A stretch of DNA of 64,000 nucleotides from Ostreococcus mediterraneus (taxonomy: Eukaryota > Chlorophyta > Mamiellophyceae > Mamiellales > Bathycoccaceae). The notes beneath the pieces are model-generated. The model had not been told where the DNA came from. It saw only the letters and a list, made by a program, of their open reading frames with translations, and ran no database searches. The position numbers and the translations under genes are program-made. The stretch is from assembly GCA_012295225.1 (NCBI GenBank), contig WMKK01000019.1, positions 186,001-250,000 of the forward strand, read 5' to 3'. Below, piece after piece: positions 34,401 to 39,376 of the stretch (position 1 is its first letter; each line of letters opens with the position of its first letter).

Positions 34401-37400
34401 ACGATAACGGCGCGTCATCGTCCACGACGGTGTCGTCGTGATCGCAACGTAACGCATCGCACACGCACCGACGCACGCGAGCGATGACGTTCTCTGGTAA
34501 AACCACAGAGCGGCGCGGTTCAGACGAAGACGACGACAACGAAGGAGAACTTGAACCGTCACGAAGTCTTCGCCGCTTTGGCGTCACATGTTTTAAAAAT
34601 GCCGACGCGTCGTTGACGGCGCGCTCGTACGTGTCCCAATCTACGCCAGGCGAGAAGCATCCAACACACGCCGCTGACGACGAACCGGCGTCGTTCGCGA
34701 GCGCGGCGCCGATGAATTCCAGCGCCGCGCTCGGCGCCACGAATCCCATGCCAACCGACCGCCAGTATCTCTCAAACCCCTCGCCGCTCTCGTGCGCCAT
34801 GCCAACCTCCGCCCACGTGCCAAACGCCACGGCGATGAATCGTTTTGCGCCCGAGCCGCGCCGGCGATGCGCCGCGCGATCGCTCATGGCGCACAACGCA
34901 TCCTGAAAGGCATTCGACGCCGCGTACGAAGCCAAGCGGGATTGCCCGAGCACGCCAAATATTGAAGACGAGCACATGAACACATCCGATGCCGCATCGC
35001 ACGCCGCGTGTAACGAACCAGAGATTTTTGCCTCTGTTCCGGCGATGAATGCGGTGCGCGTCATGTCGATGGCGGCGCGTTCGTGTAAAACGCCGCCGAG
35101 ATGTAAGACGAGCGCCACGGGACGGGCGAGCGCAAACACCGCGCGGGATTGCCGTTCGTCCGCGCAGTCTGCGGCGACGACATCGACGTCAAACGCGTAC
35201 CCAGAGCACTGTTTGATTTCAACGTCATCGTCATCGCGTTCAGGTGACGAAAGCATCGCGTTGGTTACGGATTGAAGCGCGGCGTCACGGACGCCGCGGC
35301 CGACCAATACAAAGCGCTCGACGCCCAGCCGCGCGGATAGAAATTCGAAATGCAACACACCGAGCGCACCGAGTCCACCGATGATGACGCACGACGATGC
35401 ACGACCACTATTGCCATCGCGCGGTGGACGCGCGCCGAACATCGAGCGGAGGGCGTCGGGAGCCGGGGTCGGCATCGGGGACGCGCGCGCGCGGAGTCGC
35501 GGAGCGGCGACGACGGCGTCACGAAGAACAAGTTCGCGCTCTTCATATCCATCATCATCATCGTCGTCGCCGTCGTCATCGTCGTCGTCGCGATGACCGC
35601 TACGGTGGTGACCGCGGAGCATGCGCCGTAAAGCCGAACGCAACGCGCTCGACGCCAAATGGTCAAAATCGTGCGGCGCGTCCAAGCAATAAAATGACAC
35701 CTCATCTCCGTGTTCGCGCCGAAGCACGCGCAACATCGCCATAATGGCGCTGTGTGCAATGTGTCCATCGTCCGTGCACTCGGTGTCGCAAGACACGAAT
35801 GCGTTGGATGTTAAGACAACGACGCGGATGTCTCTCGCGCGAGTCGCTGAAATGTGAGTGACGAGCGCTTGGGCGAGCGCAAGAAGTAATCCAGACGCGA
35901 GCGCCGTCGATGCCGCCACTTGCGCTGATGCATCGCTCGCCATCGTCGAGAAACATCGTAAACACTCGGCGAGCACGATGGTATCACCAGATCGTACGTC
36001 GGCAAGCGCCGAGGCGTAGCGCTCGAGGACGAAGAGCCAATCCAGAGCGCCGCGTTCCTTGACGGCGTCGAAATCATCCGCGCATCGCACGCGCACATCG
36101 GCATCGAGCGCTCGCAAGCAGTATTCAACGCGAGGATGTGCGCCTAGGATGTGCCACGTTTGCCCGCGCAAACATAGCGACGACTCGTCTGACGATAGCG
36201 ATGCGCGATGAGCTCCGTCGGCGTCTCCCGCGAGCGTTTCGAGCGCGACTTCGTACGCGTCAATCATCGACGTTGACTTCTTGGCGTTGGCGTTCACATT
36301 CGCATCCACCGCGAGTACCGCGCGTGAAAACTGCCGACGCAATACGCCTTCGCCCGAGCGACGCCCGCGAGACGCGTTGGCCACCATTTCCCTCAACGCC
36401 GTTTTAAGCACCTTACCGCTGGCGTTCATCGGCAACGCGTCCACGATGTGAAACGCGCTCGGGCACTTAAATTGCGATAAATGCTTCAAGCAATGCGCAT
36501 CGAGCATTCGCATCACATCACCCTCGCTCTCGTTCTCGCTCTCGCGCGTGAGCGTCACCATGGCGTGCACGACTTCACCCATCACCGAATGTGGCACCCC
36601 AAACGCCGCCGCTCGAGCCACCGCGGGACATTCGCACAACACCCGTTCCACCTCCACGCAATACACATTCTCCCCACCGCTCAAAATCATATCCTTCTTA
36701 CGATCAACAATCACCAACGCGCCATCGGGACGGACGTACGCGAGATCACCCGTGGCGAACCAGCCGTCTTGATCAAACGCGCGTCGCGTGGCGTCGGGAT
36801 TTCGCCAGTATCCCGCAAACACCGTCGAGCCTTTGACGTACACGTCGCCCACGGTTCGCCCATCGCACGGCACGAGCGCGCCGCCGTCGCGTGCGTCGTC
36901 GACGACTTTCACGCGCATCAGTGCGAATGGTCGTCCGCTGGTGCATATCGCATCGAGCTGCTCGCGAGGCGTCGACGATTGAAGAAACGCCGACGAGAGC
37001 ACGCTCATTGAAATTTTCCCGCAGCACTCTGTCATGCCGTAAGAAATAAAAAATTCGCATCCAAACAGCGCGATGGCGCGCCTGACGGATGTCGGCGGCA
37101 ATGGACTGCCACCGCATGACACCACGCGTAGGGACGAGAGATCGCACGCCGCACACGCGGGGTTGTGAGACATGATAGCCACCATAGATGAGGCGAAATT
37201 GCAGCACGTCACGCGTTCCGCGGCGACGCATCGAAGCGCTCTCGCGGGCTCAAAGTGCTGAAGAAACACGTGTCGACCGCCGAGATGCGTGACGCAATAG
37301 ATGGCAAACGCATCGACGAGATGGAACATTGGGGCAGCGTGGAGCCAAGTGTCCGATAGGCTGATGCGCATTTCGATGGCGGTGGCGTCGGCGTGCGCGC

Positions 37401-38955
37401 GGACGACGGCGTGCGAGAGGCGTACGCCTTTTGGATTGCCCGTAGTGCCGCTCGTGTAGTAGAGATGTGCGTCCGTGTGCGCGGCGAGTGCGCGCGTGAG
37501 TAACGGAATGGCGCGGTCGTCGTCGTCGTCCTCGTCATCATCGTCGGCGATGACGTCGATGTGCCAATCGAAATTGCGAACGCCGCGAATGTACGGGGAC
37601 GTCGCTAAAGAACGCTTCGTCCCGTCGACAACCTCATCATCGTCGTCGTAAATCCATACGATCGCTGCGAGATCGCGAGGCACGTCGCCGCGATCGCGTC
37701 GCCCACCATCGCCCATCATGACGTCGCGCAGGACGTCCGCGTGCGGCACCGCGCGCGCGAAGACGGCTTTACATCCGGCGTCGGAGAGAATGTACGCCGA
37801 CTCTCGCCTCACCAAGTGCGTGTTTAAATTCAACAATACGCATCGAAGCATCGCGCACGCGTAATGAATGACAAAGACCTCGATGGAGTTGGACGACATC
37901 ACACCGACGACATCGCCTGGGCGAATGTCGAGGACGTCGCGCATAAATGCGGCGGCGCGAGCGGCGCGGTCGACGCATTCGACGTACGTAAACGTCGGGC
38001 ATCGGCGGAGGCGCGAGACGTCGCTGACGTGTACGCCAGACGCGGCGCGTGTCGCGCGTCCGTCCGTGCACACGAGCGCGGTGTGCGTCAAGCAGTCTGC
38101 GATTGAGCCCGTACGCGCGCATGCCCACGACGGGTTGAGAGCGTCGGCGTCGGAAACGGAAACGGCGCCTTTGAGGTCGTCTGCGACGTCGTCGGCTCGA
38201 TGATGGACCATGGTGGCGACGGTGAGCGTATCAACCGTCACGACGCGTTCATTCAGCGTCAAAGTCGGCGTACGTCGAGTTTCCGGCCATGAACGATCAC
38301 GAGGGAGCCAGCGGCGCCATGTCGTCGCACGGCGGGGCTTGTGCGTCGTTCGAGTGTGAAATATCGTCGTCACGCTGACGTTTTCAAAGGAGCTCTCGAT
38401 GGCGTCGCCTCGACCCACCGCGCGGACATCCGTCGAATACCGCATCGTTTTTCGCGGTGCATCGCACGCAACGCGCAGAGCATCGACGACGGCATCGTGC
38501 GTGTGCGACACCACGTCGCCGACGTCGCGATCCGTGGCGCATTTACGCGTCCGATGCGCGAATACGAGAGGCGCGACGGCGGCAATCGCGTCGTCTCGTC
38601 GTCCCGAATACAAAATATCGCGCGCCTCGATGCCGCACCGCGCCGCCATGTGCTCAACCGCGCCATACGTGTGCTCAACGCATGCATTTGCATCGAATGC
38701 ATCATCGAAATGACGATGATCGACGCGAGCGACGATGATTTGCTCGCCATCGAGCGCCGCGGCCGCCGCCGCGGCCGCCGCCGCGTCTCGAATTCGAGCG
38801 CAGTACACTTCACGCATCGGTCCCGTCCCCGCATCCGCGCACGACTCGCCCGAAAATAACGACAGGGCATCACGATTGATGAATTGATTGCGTCCGAGAC
38901 GTTCGACATCGCTCGCGCGACGCAGTCGAATCACTAACGTTCGACGCGACGACAT
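15571..38955 (-). CDS. Giant modular type I polyketide synthase, acyltransferase-less
   Basis: One uninterrupted frame of 7794 residues, one of the largest gene types in picoalgae; Ostreococcus is known to carry such PKSs. Order (minus strand, so N to C runs right to left): unknown N-terminus 38150-38955; AMP-ligase about 36370-38149; KR1; ACP1 and ACP2 (carrier Ser at 34384 and 34108); five KS domains with active-site Cys near 33437, 29590, 26069, 22601 and 19409; four more KRs; ACP3-ACP7 (Ser near 30335, 26741, 23252, 20054, 17720); thioesterase with nucleophile Ser at 17275; degenerate thioesterase-like tail. Every KS has DTACS, HGTGT and the second His, and four of five end in SAFAFQG[TS]NAH. 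No AT domain (no GHSxGE-type active site) and no enoylreductase are seen. One base is ambiguous (17626). The product is probably a partly unsaturated polyketide chain. It is divergent from the Sen1 gene. Confidence 0.96.
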   Translation of the reverse strand: MSSRRTLVIRLRRASDVERLGRNQFINRDALSLFSGESCADAGTGPMREVYCARIRDAAAAAAAAAALDGEQIIVARVDHRHFDDAFDANACVEHTYGAVEHMAARCGIEARDILYSGRRDDAIAAVAPLVFAHRTRKCATDRDVGDVVSHTHDAVVDALRVACDAPRKTMRYSTDVRAVGRGDAIESSFENVSVTTIFHTRTTHKPRRATTWRRWLPRDRSWPETRRTPTLTLNERVVTVDTLTVATMVHHRADDVADDLKGAVSVSDADALNPSWACARTGSIADCLTHTALVCTDGRATRAASGVHVSDVSRLRRCPTFTYVECVDRAARAAAFMRDVLDIRPGDVVGVMSSNSIEVFVIHYACAMLRCVLLNLNTHLVRRESAYILSDAGCKAVFARAVPHADVLRDVMMGDGGRRDRGDVPRDLAAIVWIYDDDDEVVDGTKRSLATSPYIRGVRNFDWHIDVIADDDDEDDDDDRAIPLLTRALAAHTDAHLYYTSGTTGNPKGVRLSHAVVRAHADATAIEMRISLSDTWLHAAPMFHLVDAFAIYCVTHLGGRHVFLQHFEPARALRCVAAERVTCCNFASSMVAIMSHNPACAACDLSSLRVVSCGGSPLPPTSVRRAIALFGCEFFISYGMTECCGKISMSVLSSAFLQSSTPREQLDAICTSGRPFALMRVKVVDDARDGGALVPCDGRTVGDVYVKGSTVFAGYWRNPDATRRAFDQDGWFATGDLAYVRPDGALVIVDRKKDMILSGGENVYCVEVERVLCECPAVARAAAFGVPHSVMGEVVHAMVTLTRESENESEGDVMRMLDAHCLKHLSQFKCPSAFHIVDALPMNASGKVLKTALREMVANASRGRRSGEGVLRRQFSRAVLAVDANVNANAKKSTSMIDAYEVALETLAGDADGAHRASLSSDESSLCLRGQTWHILGAHPRVEYCLRALDADVRVRCADDFDAVKERGALDWLFVLERYASALADVRSGDTIVLAECLRCFSTMASDASAQVAASTALASGLLLALAQALVTHISATRARDIRVVVLTSNAFVSCDTECTDDGHIAHSAIMAMLRVLRREHGDEVSFYCLDAPHDFDHLASSALRSALRRMLRGHHRSGHRDDDDDDGDDDDDDGYEERELVLRDAVVAAPRLRARASPMPTPAPDALRSMFGARPPRDGNSGRASSCVIIGGLGALGVLHFEFLSARLGVERFVLVGRGVRDAALQSVTNAMLSSPERDDDDVEIKQCSGYAFDVDVVAADCADERQSRAVFALARPVALVLHLGGVLHERAAIDMTRTAFIAGTEAKISGSLHAACDAASDVFMCSSSIFGVLGQSRLASYAASNAFQDALCAMSDRAAHRRRGSGAKRFIAVAFGTWAEVGMAHESGEGFERYWRSVGMGFVAPSAALEFIGAALANDAGSSSAACVGCFSPGVDWDTYERAVNDASAFLKHVTPKRRRLRDGSSSPSLSSSSSEPRRSVVLPENVIARVRRCVCDALRCDHDDTVVDDDAPLSSMGLTSARVVALGEALSREFQDARARLSATVAFDYPTIRELAGFIMSCSGDTRSGTSVRMTTNAVEDVVRMTIRDVLGVDAAERLDVDTPLMALGLTSARAIQWTAKLSTALCDVVDVDVPATLAFDYPTTRDVVKFLTSAESLASSAPALVNSSSSSSDAVVCSSAAATASVIVVIVASSAGYACAPSADAIAVVPLADRWDADADALRCRRRIPPFGAFITDAALLDAHACGIVDTEARIIDPQQRVILRAATPLMMMEPDGRRGCSVHVGVSQIEYQTLTSRDACSPYYATSAHLSVVAGRVSYTFALTGRAEAIDTACSSSLVAARNASRGADTNSHTEFHAHALAGGVNLMFDVAWTIACDAANMLASDGRCKTFDAEADGYVRAEFYALVKLTLAVGDARSGTRTGTGVVELAHVAVNQDGRSSSLTAPNGPSQTRVIREAYAGPQIPVESVCLHGTGTPLGDPIELGALRSAAAEAATDDERWTAVMRVCAVKSSIGHSEPASGVAGMLCAVESLSRKTIHAMIHIRALNAHLNAAASSVVHATIVPRIVASFIGASSASASAFAFQGTNAHGLARARSSSSSVVGRTAKPHGASSFWLDERAHWLARRNHAWIRRADVAYGRILYVARAARGCQRRDAGGTRTAALHHHVIHGRAIAPATALIELFLESAVDGSRSVGSDVVIPHPLQLSAEDDAKDAEDVVIHVLLRKHDGRASVTTGPLCRPHTHLFGRVVVVHVVDSRVRSSSFDVKVGIRRQRHAISAKIARRAPRDCGLHVDVYALDAAIHLAEGVLQHRRRRDDDDWCPAARVPAALAAVRPAPRTSSSSSSSSAAAASSSRASCACPRGVALDARVVHEHWMPDVATLDGLDIRPPRRMTSSTKTRTKAKTTTKTKTTVYVTRARTADTTPSRFSHGNIARGVRAPMTHVSAARATASLTQRFAAERRVVNRIAVRTTTRTAGGNVLCGAMRSAAHEITCAISCVDAHASQVNAPTDVDDGDVWTTPTEAYGARSIRMLDVACARRDGGGARSARHELRWRDCTIRARDSRRRVMIFGGLGALGRRCAQSVFSPAASDVRLIGRSGRSRARICAASINNAMMTAVRADYVMREEGRYTMPSCDVALYAGGVLADAGTPNVTYGNLMTVCAPKTHISDAITMARAPSMHVFFSSVTALLGNAGQTAYGAANAHLDARALVTSRAGVDCASAQWGAWGGGQGMAAHVEARMETIGIGVLDPVVGVAALRRIVSGVWVSTRIMSASAFDWQRYANRHASVFAASAFLTHVVVVDKHSRSASSDAEDDRARVSGAPKIGALRDDARDVIRDAVVRALGHPPTSDDAPFFELGMDSLGAVEFTTALEQALGDVACPATLVFDYPTPKALERFIVAARRGGEGDRETRRATATVTAPVTITVSASESNLNPASTVVAATRKDVPGRHRGDDGVTRVDLERWSPGTLATPMFSGFLLNADIWRAFDAVVFGMQRAEVVVMDPQQRLVLAHAVDVAVSNTSSADRGRRRQAIDDAALGAHKNAIVVADDVGVFVGAATCDYRRLVIDYGYAQSPFISTGAAFVSVIPGRVSFALGFSGPSVAIDTACSSGLTALHVASASSSSGSIVAGVNALFDCATSAMFARAGMLASDGRCKTFDASADGYARAEAGTTLALRRQPSASASASVIIVGACAVNQDGRSSSLTAPNGPSQTSCIRAAMRATLAASSNNANAARRGCEAHGTGTPLGDPIEIAAALATFDASVDIEAANECTTLATKNTTVIIGATKASVAHAESPSGLISLVDACETLMTRVRVGTPHARALNPYVTRAFDAASPTTPVPVVPRTRIAATRDIYGVSAFAFQGTNAHGVVFGSGRGHGGVARTRTDTWDARDMWCCSPPCSASNGSPHISLAADRVIFVVRAQCNACGDHCVRARAIFPAAGTMELASGALTSARDRGVERCVFIAVLPVNEAFTMVCHLVTPGIDVARLDGSRAARAQTLHATPRGESRRRALRAMSSASAPTVHMTVVVRAVIARARGDSRAGEIDAAFHAIAATWRVNDGAKSLRIPATTEAFRLDAAQTFGGHASDIHRALSMSSHVSRDMCTRQLRTKCIGRRVCGASSVRTGAYVCRRRRVVASGAPTVRASQGARTPNARRVLSALHAPWTFSRARVTDDGVFYGIYAAMRSVALETATMSRVELDGAETSRTSVERLCAAKATRSHRHRRLGATLTLTRDVNVVRYCECMVITGGTGALGSCFARDFMRARFSVVLASSRRGRARILPWTSCGERLLCIHTGVVQALLTTKFSRDASTVVHAAGILADAAWRTVAARAAFASVSAKCGTFSQRADDDSRRAIAHVAVLTSIASCIGSLGQAVYAAANEILDARCEAGTRRGEPTRATQFGPWATSSRGMATGETQSRLASLGMPSMAPADAMAMFARTSMYETSLTTCVARVDWNAYVRNSGRTRDAALFEHLINFIDDEINVDKTSPKPKPAFQQPNCASKKPTATSMDDILRDVCGIIERTVGAASMPAAKINPNAPLMDVGVDSVSSTELASAISQAFHVSLPSTAIFDYPTARALATRVFNENRVQSASMIAKDPPLVSGMTPMTPHAPPTTTVICIHARCSTESIDADAIRPISRERWDIDVMRQSNHANVPATFMTQMSNIDVFDAGVFGVHRDEAARCDVQQRLLLRAALDVFGGSGEISKSSSSSLTGVYVGIASRDYAELAARASLVPSAYDATSHFISVAPGRVCFTFDFAGAAIAVDTACSSALVAAHHARVDMVLQNSVLGDVLVCGVNVILCPRVTEQFHRARMLSPEGRCKTLDVAADGYVRAEANRAVRLCACKYSDDDDDADDHVGFERRSMWLPLTVRGTAVGQDGRSSALTAPNGPAQSNVIAAAMRARGHASDNAILHDLLLSMHLHGTGTPLGDPIEVNALPADDSTTRLEASKSFIGHAEPASGIVSITAVIAHNAHFVSVGVRGLATVNPYVAVVVVAQTHSMALGGGTSVGRHRAGAYFSRAGTSAFAFQGTNAHVSLILSSSAARVGRITTAQSRCATMDARRAWCVPSVRAAPFIAVATARPRNITSPPCTLTFMAHAMACVGAKDHTVRARALFPGAGMLRAAVAAGRLVLDDAPLAATACAIPTSLHIFAKLSFHVTLNARSGALAMRGGATTTMTCFLSPVTVHVPQPTSRGGFAFANRRATSHQNRAATITRPRANDDGIASYIAAVDGTMQLAAATTSRRNLTLRIPVGCAAYVDGGFTTRVSSAACIAPTTSPATTQHHLNSRACIVDLCAKAFGSTMTTIDADFGRRPPARAYAATVAATPSRRSACPSLATTPRDATRTTTSIIASFQCAPPLRWFSTRGATYADGLFKSLELEDSAEKHPSVEFNDGDVVELRAHAATRRTNVRRRRSRMQPPARAKVRVLVVGGFGGVGALAAQMSCPECRLALVSRTARATWFHDDGDDVTCAMACDAAARTDALADADVILYAGGALADGALARHSARRVRVVFAPKSIAVAMRSDERAATPTRIITCSSIASAFGAAGQGNYAAANGAMDVDVARRRNAGADARSVQFGPWADVGMATRHAHTLRRLQHMGIWALRAREGVAALWRVTCRANIIAAALDVHALARGPAGFRTFFPSAHTRRRVEPKHDASNAFPSTVLDERAIRTIISTCVTQALGTTLGVDDPLMQHGLDSLTAVDLRGAVCTALARSDAPSTIFFDYPTIASAAKALAATSSTTTTSKVKVNAIARRPEPTEPRSAPRVSAAASGCAHDTTPTVDAVMKTPLARQFFDAHNDPINAFGAYAPTHVIQRTDASPFEPTTSVEMRACDPRQRLLIRAVVVCRAIAPMDDSHDIGSYIGASGKDYGNLIRIVGAPVDAYVGVGAEASCCAGRIAFIFALRGQALVIDTACSSSLCAMALANDAMRGAGRIAGACVGGASIMCAPDTHSALASAGMLSSNGRSKTFDATADGYGRAEAVDVITFDARIDHGRYPQGVVVASGRMNQDGRSASLTAPSGAAQRDVIQSALIFADASHATAVMMLYTHGTGTALGDPIEMNAATAAYGDVCRALEPRALKSWRGHAEPASGTAALARIIHALTRDAGANESVCHLRRVNAHVGEVFATARVVDVGLARQTRMSAGWMSTSAASAFAFQGSNAHVILRATNACANDVRVVAHAACAVEDRRTYWPHHGGESMMMRADARLDSAALRFTSHSSLSSSMFEFIVAVAERAFGANDCIIRAFVATTTTSTSHMETKTVSAVAYSSRGAIRAESCRAYAERFISWSSRTSASRRWAWTVSRDIARIARAESGAPWCQRVRSVDVARATTDQPTAATVGVERGTESSSHWIDARDGTVVFSARGVVRDDDECCDDVRRRRGCKASMTRRVTYDVLDERATPRECRLVGVALSAAQLYQDAVRTATTTTYDALNAVFACARAERGEESTTTTHGTVRDSALAPPRGQHPHPTRGGVQIFGGTGGLGVAIARVLLASDCDVRLVARRGRCRSSPLLRDGSYSPSPRRVVTASSADASSRTDVNATDLLASRQHFRVVLHASGVLRDAAVRNQTHDALRRVYAPKLTLSRVVLRRSDAAPPASRVFFSSIAASVLAPGQANYAAANAALDAYALDAYASGLDVRSIRWGAFDYARGMASASGTTAARLERVGLRALPFDIGAHILMRVILHANDGARHPCVVVSPMIERRRDAEPTPRGTPASNPHVVITTALDVVRDIAQSLVGKSLECSAPMMDAGLDSIASVELRRRVSSACDVDLPATVAFDFPTIDALAAYVDSKRNATTTQTTTMHGMTRVVVDDAPRLTKAFAVVARAGRFRPAADPATRVPVIRWTIEPTPAADAAAGMRFGVFLPRVDAFDRALFAFTSIHEAERVDPQHRGFLECVFECATSTPYGDDTNVIVAVGAQHMEYSTLYAPYIAPSAHSATGSALSACAGRTSYTFGYVGACFAVDTACSASLVTVHIATHAATASCAFAMCGGVNYLLSKRTSDAIAAARMLASDGRCKTMDARADGYGRAESVAAMALMRWRRHPQPEHDAKMTTTSDATTMMVVRASACGQDGRSAALTAPNGAQQRRVMRDAYTFAHIDRVSAREVSMHGTGTPLGDPIECGAIAETFGGDMSTSRVVVALSASKTSAGHGEAAAGAIALERACAACDAVMASAVVGLARVNAHVERAFARESDGIGCVAIPRTAVGGATLTSSEEDISRIVGCSAFAFTGTNVHAVLCHHHRHHQRGATSARGAPVVYARESLWLAPTPAPALEAAADVALDVHRVVIRAKRAEGAAVFSCEAAARLMFACADALGPPRRDARERMAALDVVGGSRGTSSGSSDMSLVVNVRSGRVRAKDAACARVCRATTRGRGRGAVRMVGWNLVRQMGGGRALTRHRGDVGVDVGVGVTQGSFPTSAIAAYVGRTMDSLSSHVDDHDGGGLREMSTAFGEETIVSFAGETALGCQTSPKRSIPRRVDRPNAVFPMTTPLRDVVNIASVVYDALRDVFGEDVGAKDDLMAMGVDSIGAVELATTLKRAIKIDEDIDVATLATQPTXLKMIAYLEHLVSNSNPSSMSKTTTKTASNAKANVDMVKCLKSQATTPNALFLGAPAFGDGPLAYMKLVDALSLGAHPVLTLERDTTEQPWPDAANAHAFAIHAQQDDDSPIILGGHSLGGVLAIESALVLENVLDRTVSLCFLFDAPHPVQFKSDWNNIPDENTTDDDDDDESPDNESTGLTYMEVALSSFHFDTVAAGWQNLSRDEKYAMFEDVAHQALGRAFNARELDEQISKGPYAAQWNSGMNQLEDGSIDSGAWRMLRGVEADPALSSRVPRKMFSRVRGKVIHYKAGTESSALFETDLRLDAHGGLLQSVSGYVWPLACDHVEIVHCTGSHMNLMTSESNGGDLDETIVPHMRQQLASEWNDLGNHANARVRADVPWIQSIWHPELGLSMSASPSLVFGSRGRQTDDDDDDDDDTSPGLTQVIVRAVDCEEYFDACAFGLNHDAVWTAENHVPRVWLLVDVLADVERWSHASFASTLPVHGIHLPRTILAHDASSSSLNDKHASNVAARCVKTILNATSSRRAPVVVCALVASDASARIAFEIALQLNRRGYGPAIAVVIDDGSSMYERQRRDETSRAEYQALAATLADTEHPAGWRALPQFLTERRRARRYKGDKTLLDSAKVFVRAQRPLDVTPHAWSADIEHAARACEALGDVARRGFFPKLILAHAFVFASSHT
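16500..17530 (-). other. PKS thioesterase domain
   Basis: Alpha/beta-hydrolase release domain with LFLGAPAFGDGPLAYMKL and the nucleophile elbow ILGGHSLGGVLAIESA (Ser at 17275-17277); a candidate catalytic His is in GSHMNLMT near 16615. It would hydrolyse or cyclise the finished chain from ACP7. Confidence 0.85.
17630..19810 (-). other. PKS extension module 5: KS5-ACP7, no reductive domains
   Basis: KS5 (Cys 19409; DTACSAS; HGTGTPLGDP; GHGEAAAG) is followed by about 250 residues (17830-18600) with no intact DH or KR motif, then ACP7 (GVDSIG). An unreduced beta-keto would be expected at this step. The ambiguous base at 17626 lies just after ACP7. Confidence 0.8.
19950..22990 (-). other. PKS extension module 4: KS4-(degenerate DH)-KR5-ACP6
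   Basis: KS4 (Cys 22601; HGTGTALGDP; GHAEPASG). The DH position (about 21150-21780) has lost the catalytic His/Gly/Pro motif: the corresponding segment reads NDCIIRAFVA. KR5 has GGTGGLG (near 20885) and NYAAAN. ACP6 has GLDSIA. Predicted to leave a beta-hydroxyl. Confidence 0.8.
23150..26560 (-). other. PKS extension module 3: KS3-DH3-KR4-ACP5
   Basis: KS3 (Cys 26069; HGTGTPLGDP; GHAEPASG). DH3 reads HTVRARALFP near 25040. KR4 has GGFGGVG (near 24065) and NYAAAN. ACP5 has GLDSLT. Predicted to leave a double bond. Confidence 0.83.
26640..30060 (-). other. PKS extension module 2: KS2-DH2-KR3-ACP4
   Basis: KS2 (Cys 29590; HGTGTPLGDP; second His in AHAESPSG). DH2 reads HCVRARAIFP, with Ala for the usual Gly. 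KR3 has GGTGALG (near 27645) and VYAAAN. ACP4 has GVDSVS. Predicted to leave a double bond. Confidence 0.83.
30230..33850 (-). other. PKS extension module 1: KS1-DH1-KR2-ACP3
   Basis: KS1 (Cys 33437; HGTGTPLGDP; GHSEPASG) ends near 32665. DH1 has the HxxxGxxxxP motif as HVIHGRAIAP (near 32415). KR2 has GGLGALG (near 31210) and AYGAAN. ACP3 has GMDSLG. Predicted to leave a double bond after one extension. Confidence 0.85.
34000..38149 (-). other. PKS loading module: AMP-ligase, KR1, ACP1, ACP2
   Basis: Acyl-CoA synthetase-type adenylation domain with the ATP loop YYTSGTTGNPKGVRLSH (near 37420-37470), SYGMTECCG, DRKKDMILSGGENVY and the C-terminal NASGKVLK lysine. It probably activates a free acid starter and loads it on a carrier. 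A ketoreductase follows with GGLGALG (near 35380) and SYAASN; its LDD-type position reads HER. Then two tandem ACPs, both with GLTSAR where GxDSx is usual; the acceptor serine is kept. There is no KS between ligase and ACPs, so KR1 has no obvious beta-keto substrate in cis. Confidence 0.85.
38150..38955 (-). other. PKS N-terminal region of unknown function
   Basis: About 268 residues before the AMP-ligase. They include an Ala run and Arg-rich segments, with no motif of a ligase, carrier or transferase. The start codon and frame are continuous with the rest, so it is probably translated. No transit peptide is obvious. Confidence 0.6.
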
Positions 38956-39376
38956 GTCAGCCTCGAGCGCGCGAACGCGCTTTTCAATCCTTAGCCCCTT
39001 GGCGTGCGACGACGACGACGAATGGCGCCGTCACCACACAACACAATAATCAACACCTGCGCGTCCTCTGCGCGTCGTCTCGCGCGTCCGTGTGCGTCGA
39101 ACGACCACCGCGCGTGTCGAGGTGTGCCGTCGCTCTCAGTCTGTGTCTTGTGTCTCACGCTCTAATATCGCCGCGCGCACGTCGCCCATCCTCGCCGCTC
39201 GCGCGCTCGCGCGCCAGAACGCGCACATCATTCACGATGCATCATTCGCGACCAATCATTTGCGCCGCGACGCCCGCGACGCGTCGCCAAGGCGCGACAT
39301 TGGACACCGTTAGGCGACACCCATCGATCGCACATCGTCAAACCGCGGCTCGTGCGCCCGTGCGGCCGTGCGCGCC
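38956..39376. promoter_or_regulatory. Shared 5' region of PKS and Sen1 helicase, 421 bp
   Basis: Head-to-head intergenic region, longer than most in the window. It is CG-rich with an A/CA-rich patch near 39035-39055. It should hold both promoters; no specific motif could be assigned. Confidence 0.5.

Noticed and set aside
36370-38149. AMP-ligase as an NRPS adenylation domain
   Set aside because: No condensation domain is present and the sequence around the ATP loop and tail is of acyl-CoA-synthetase type.
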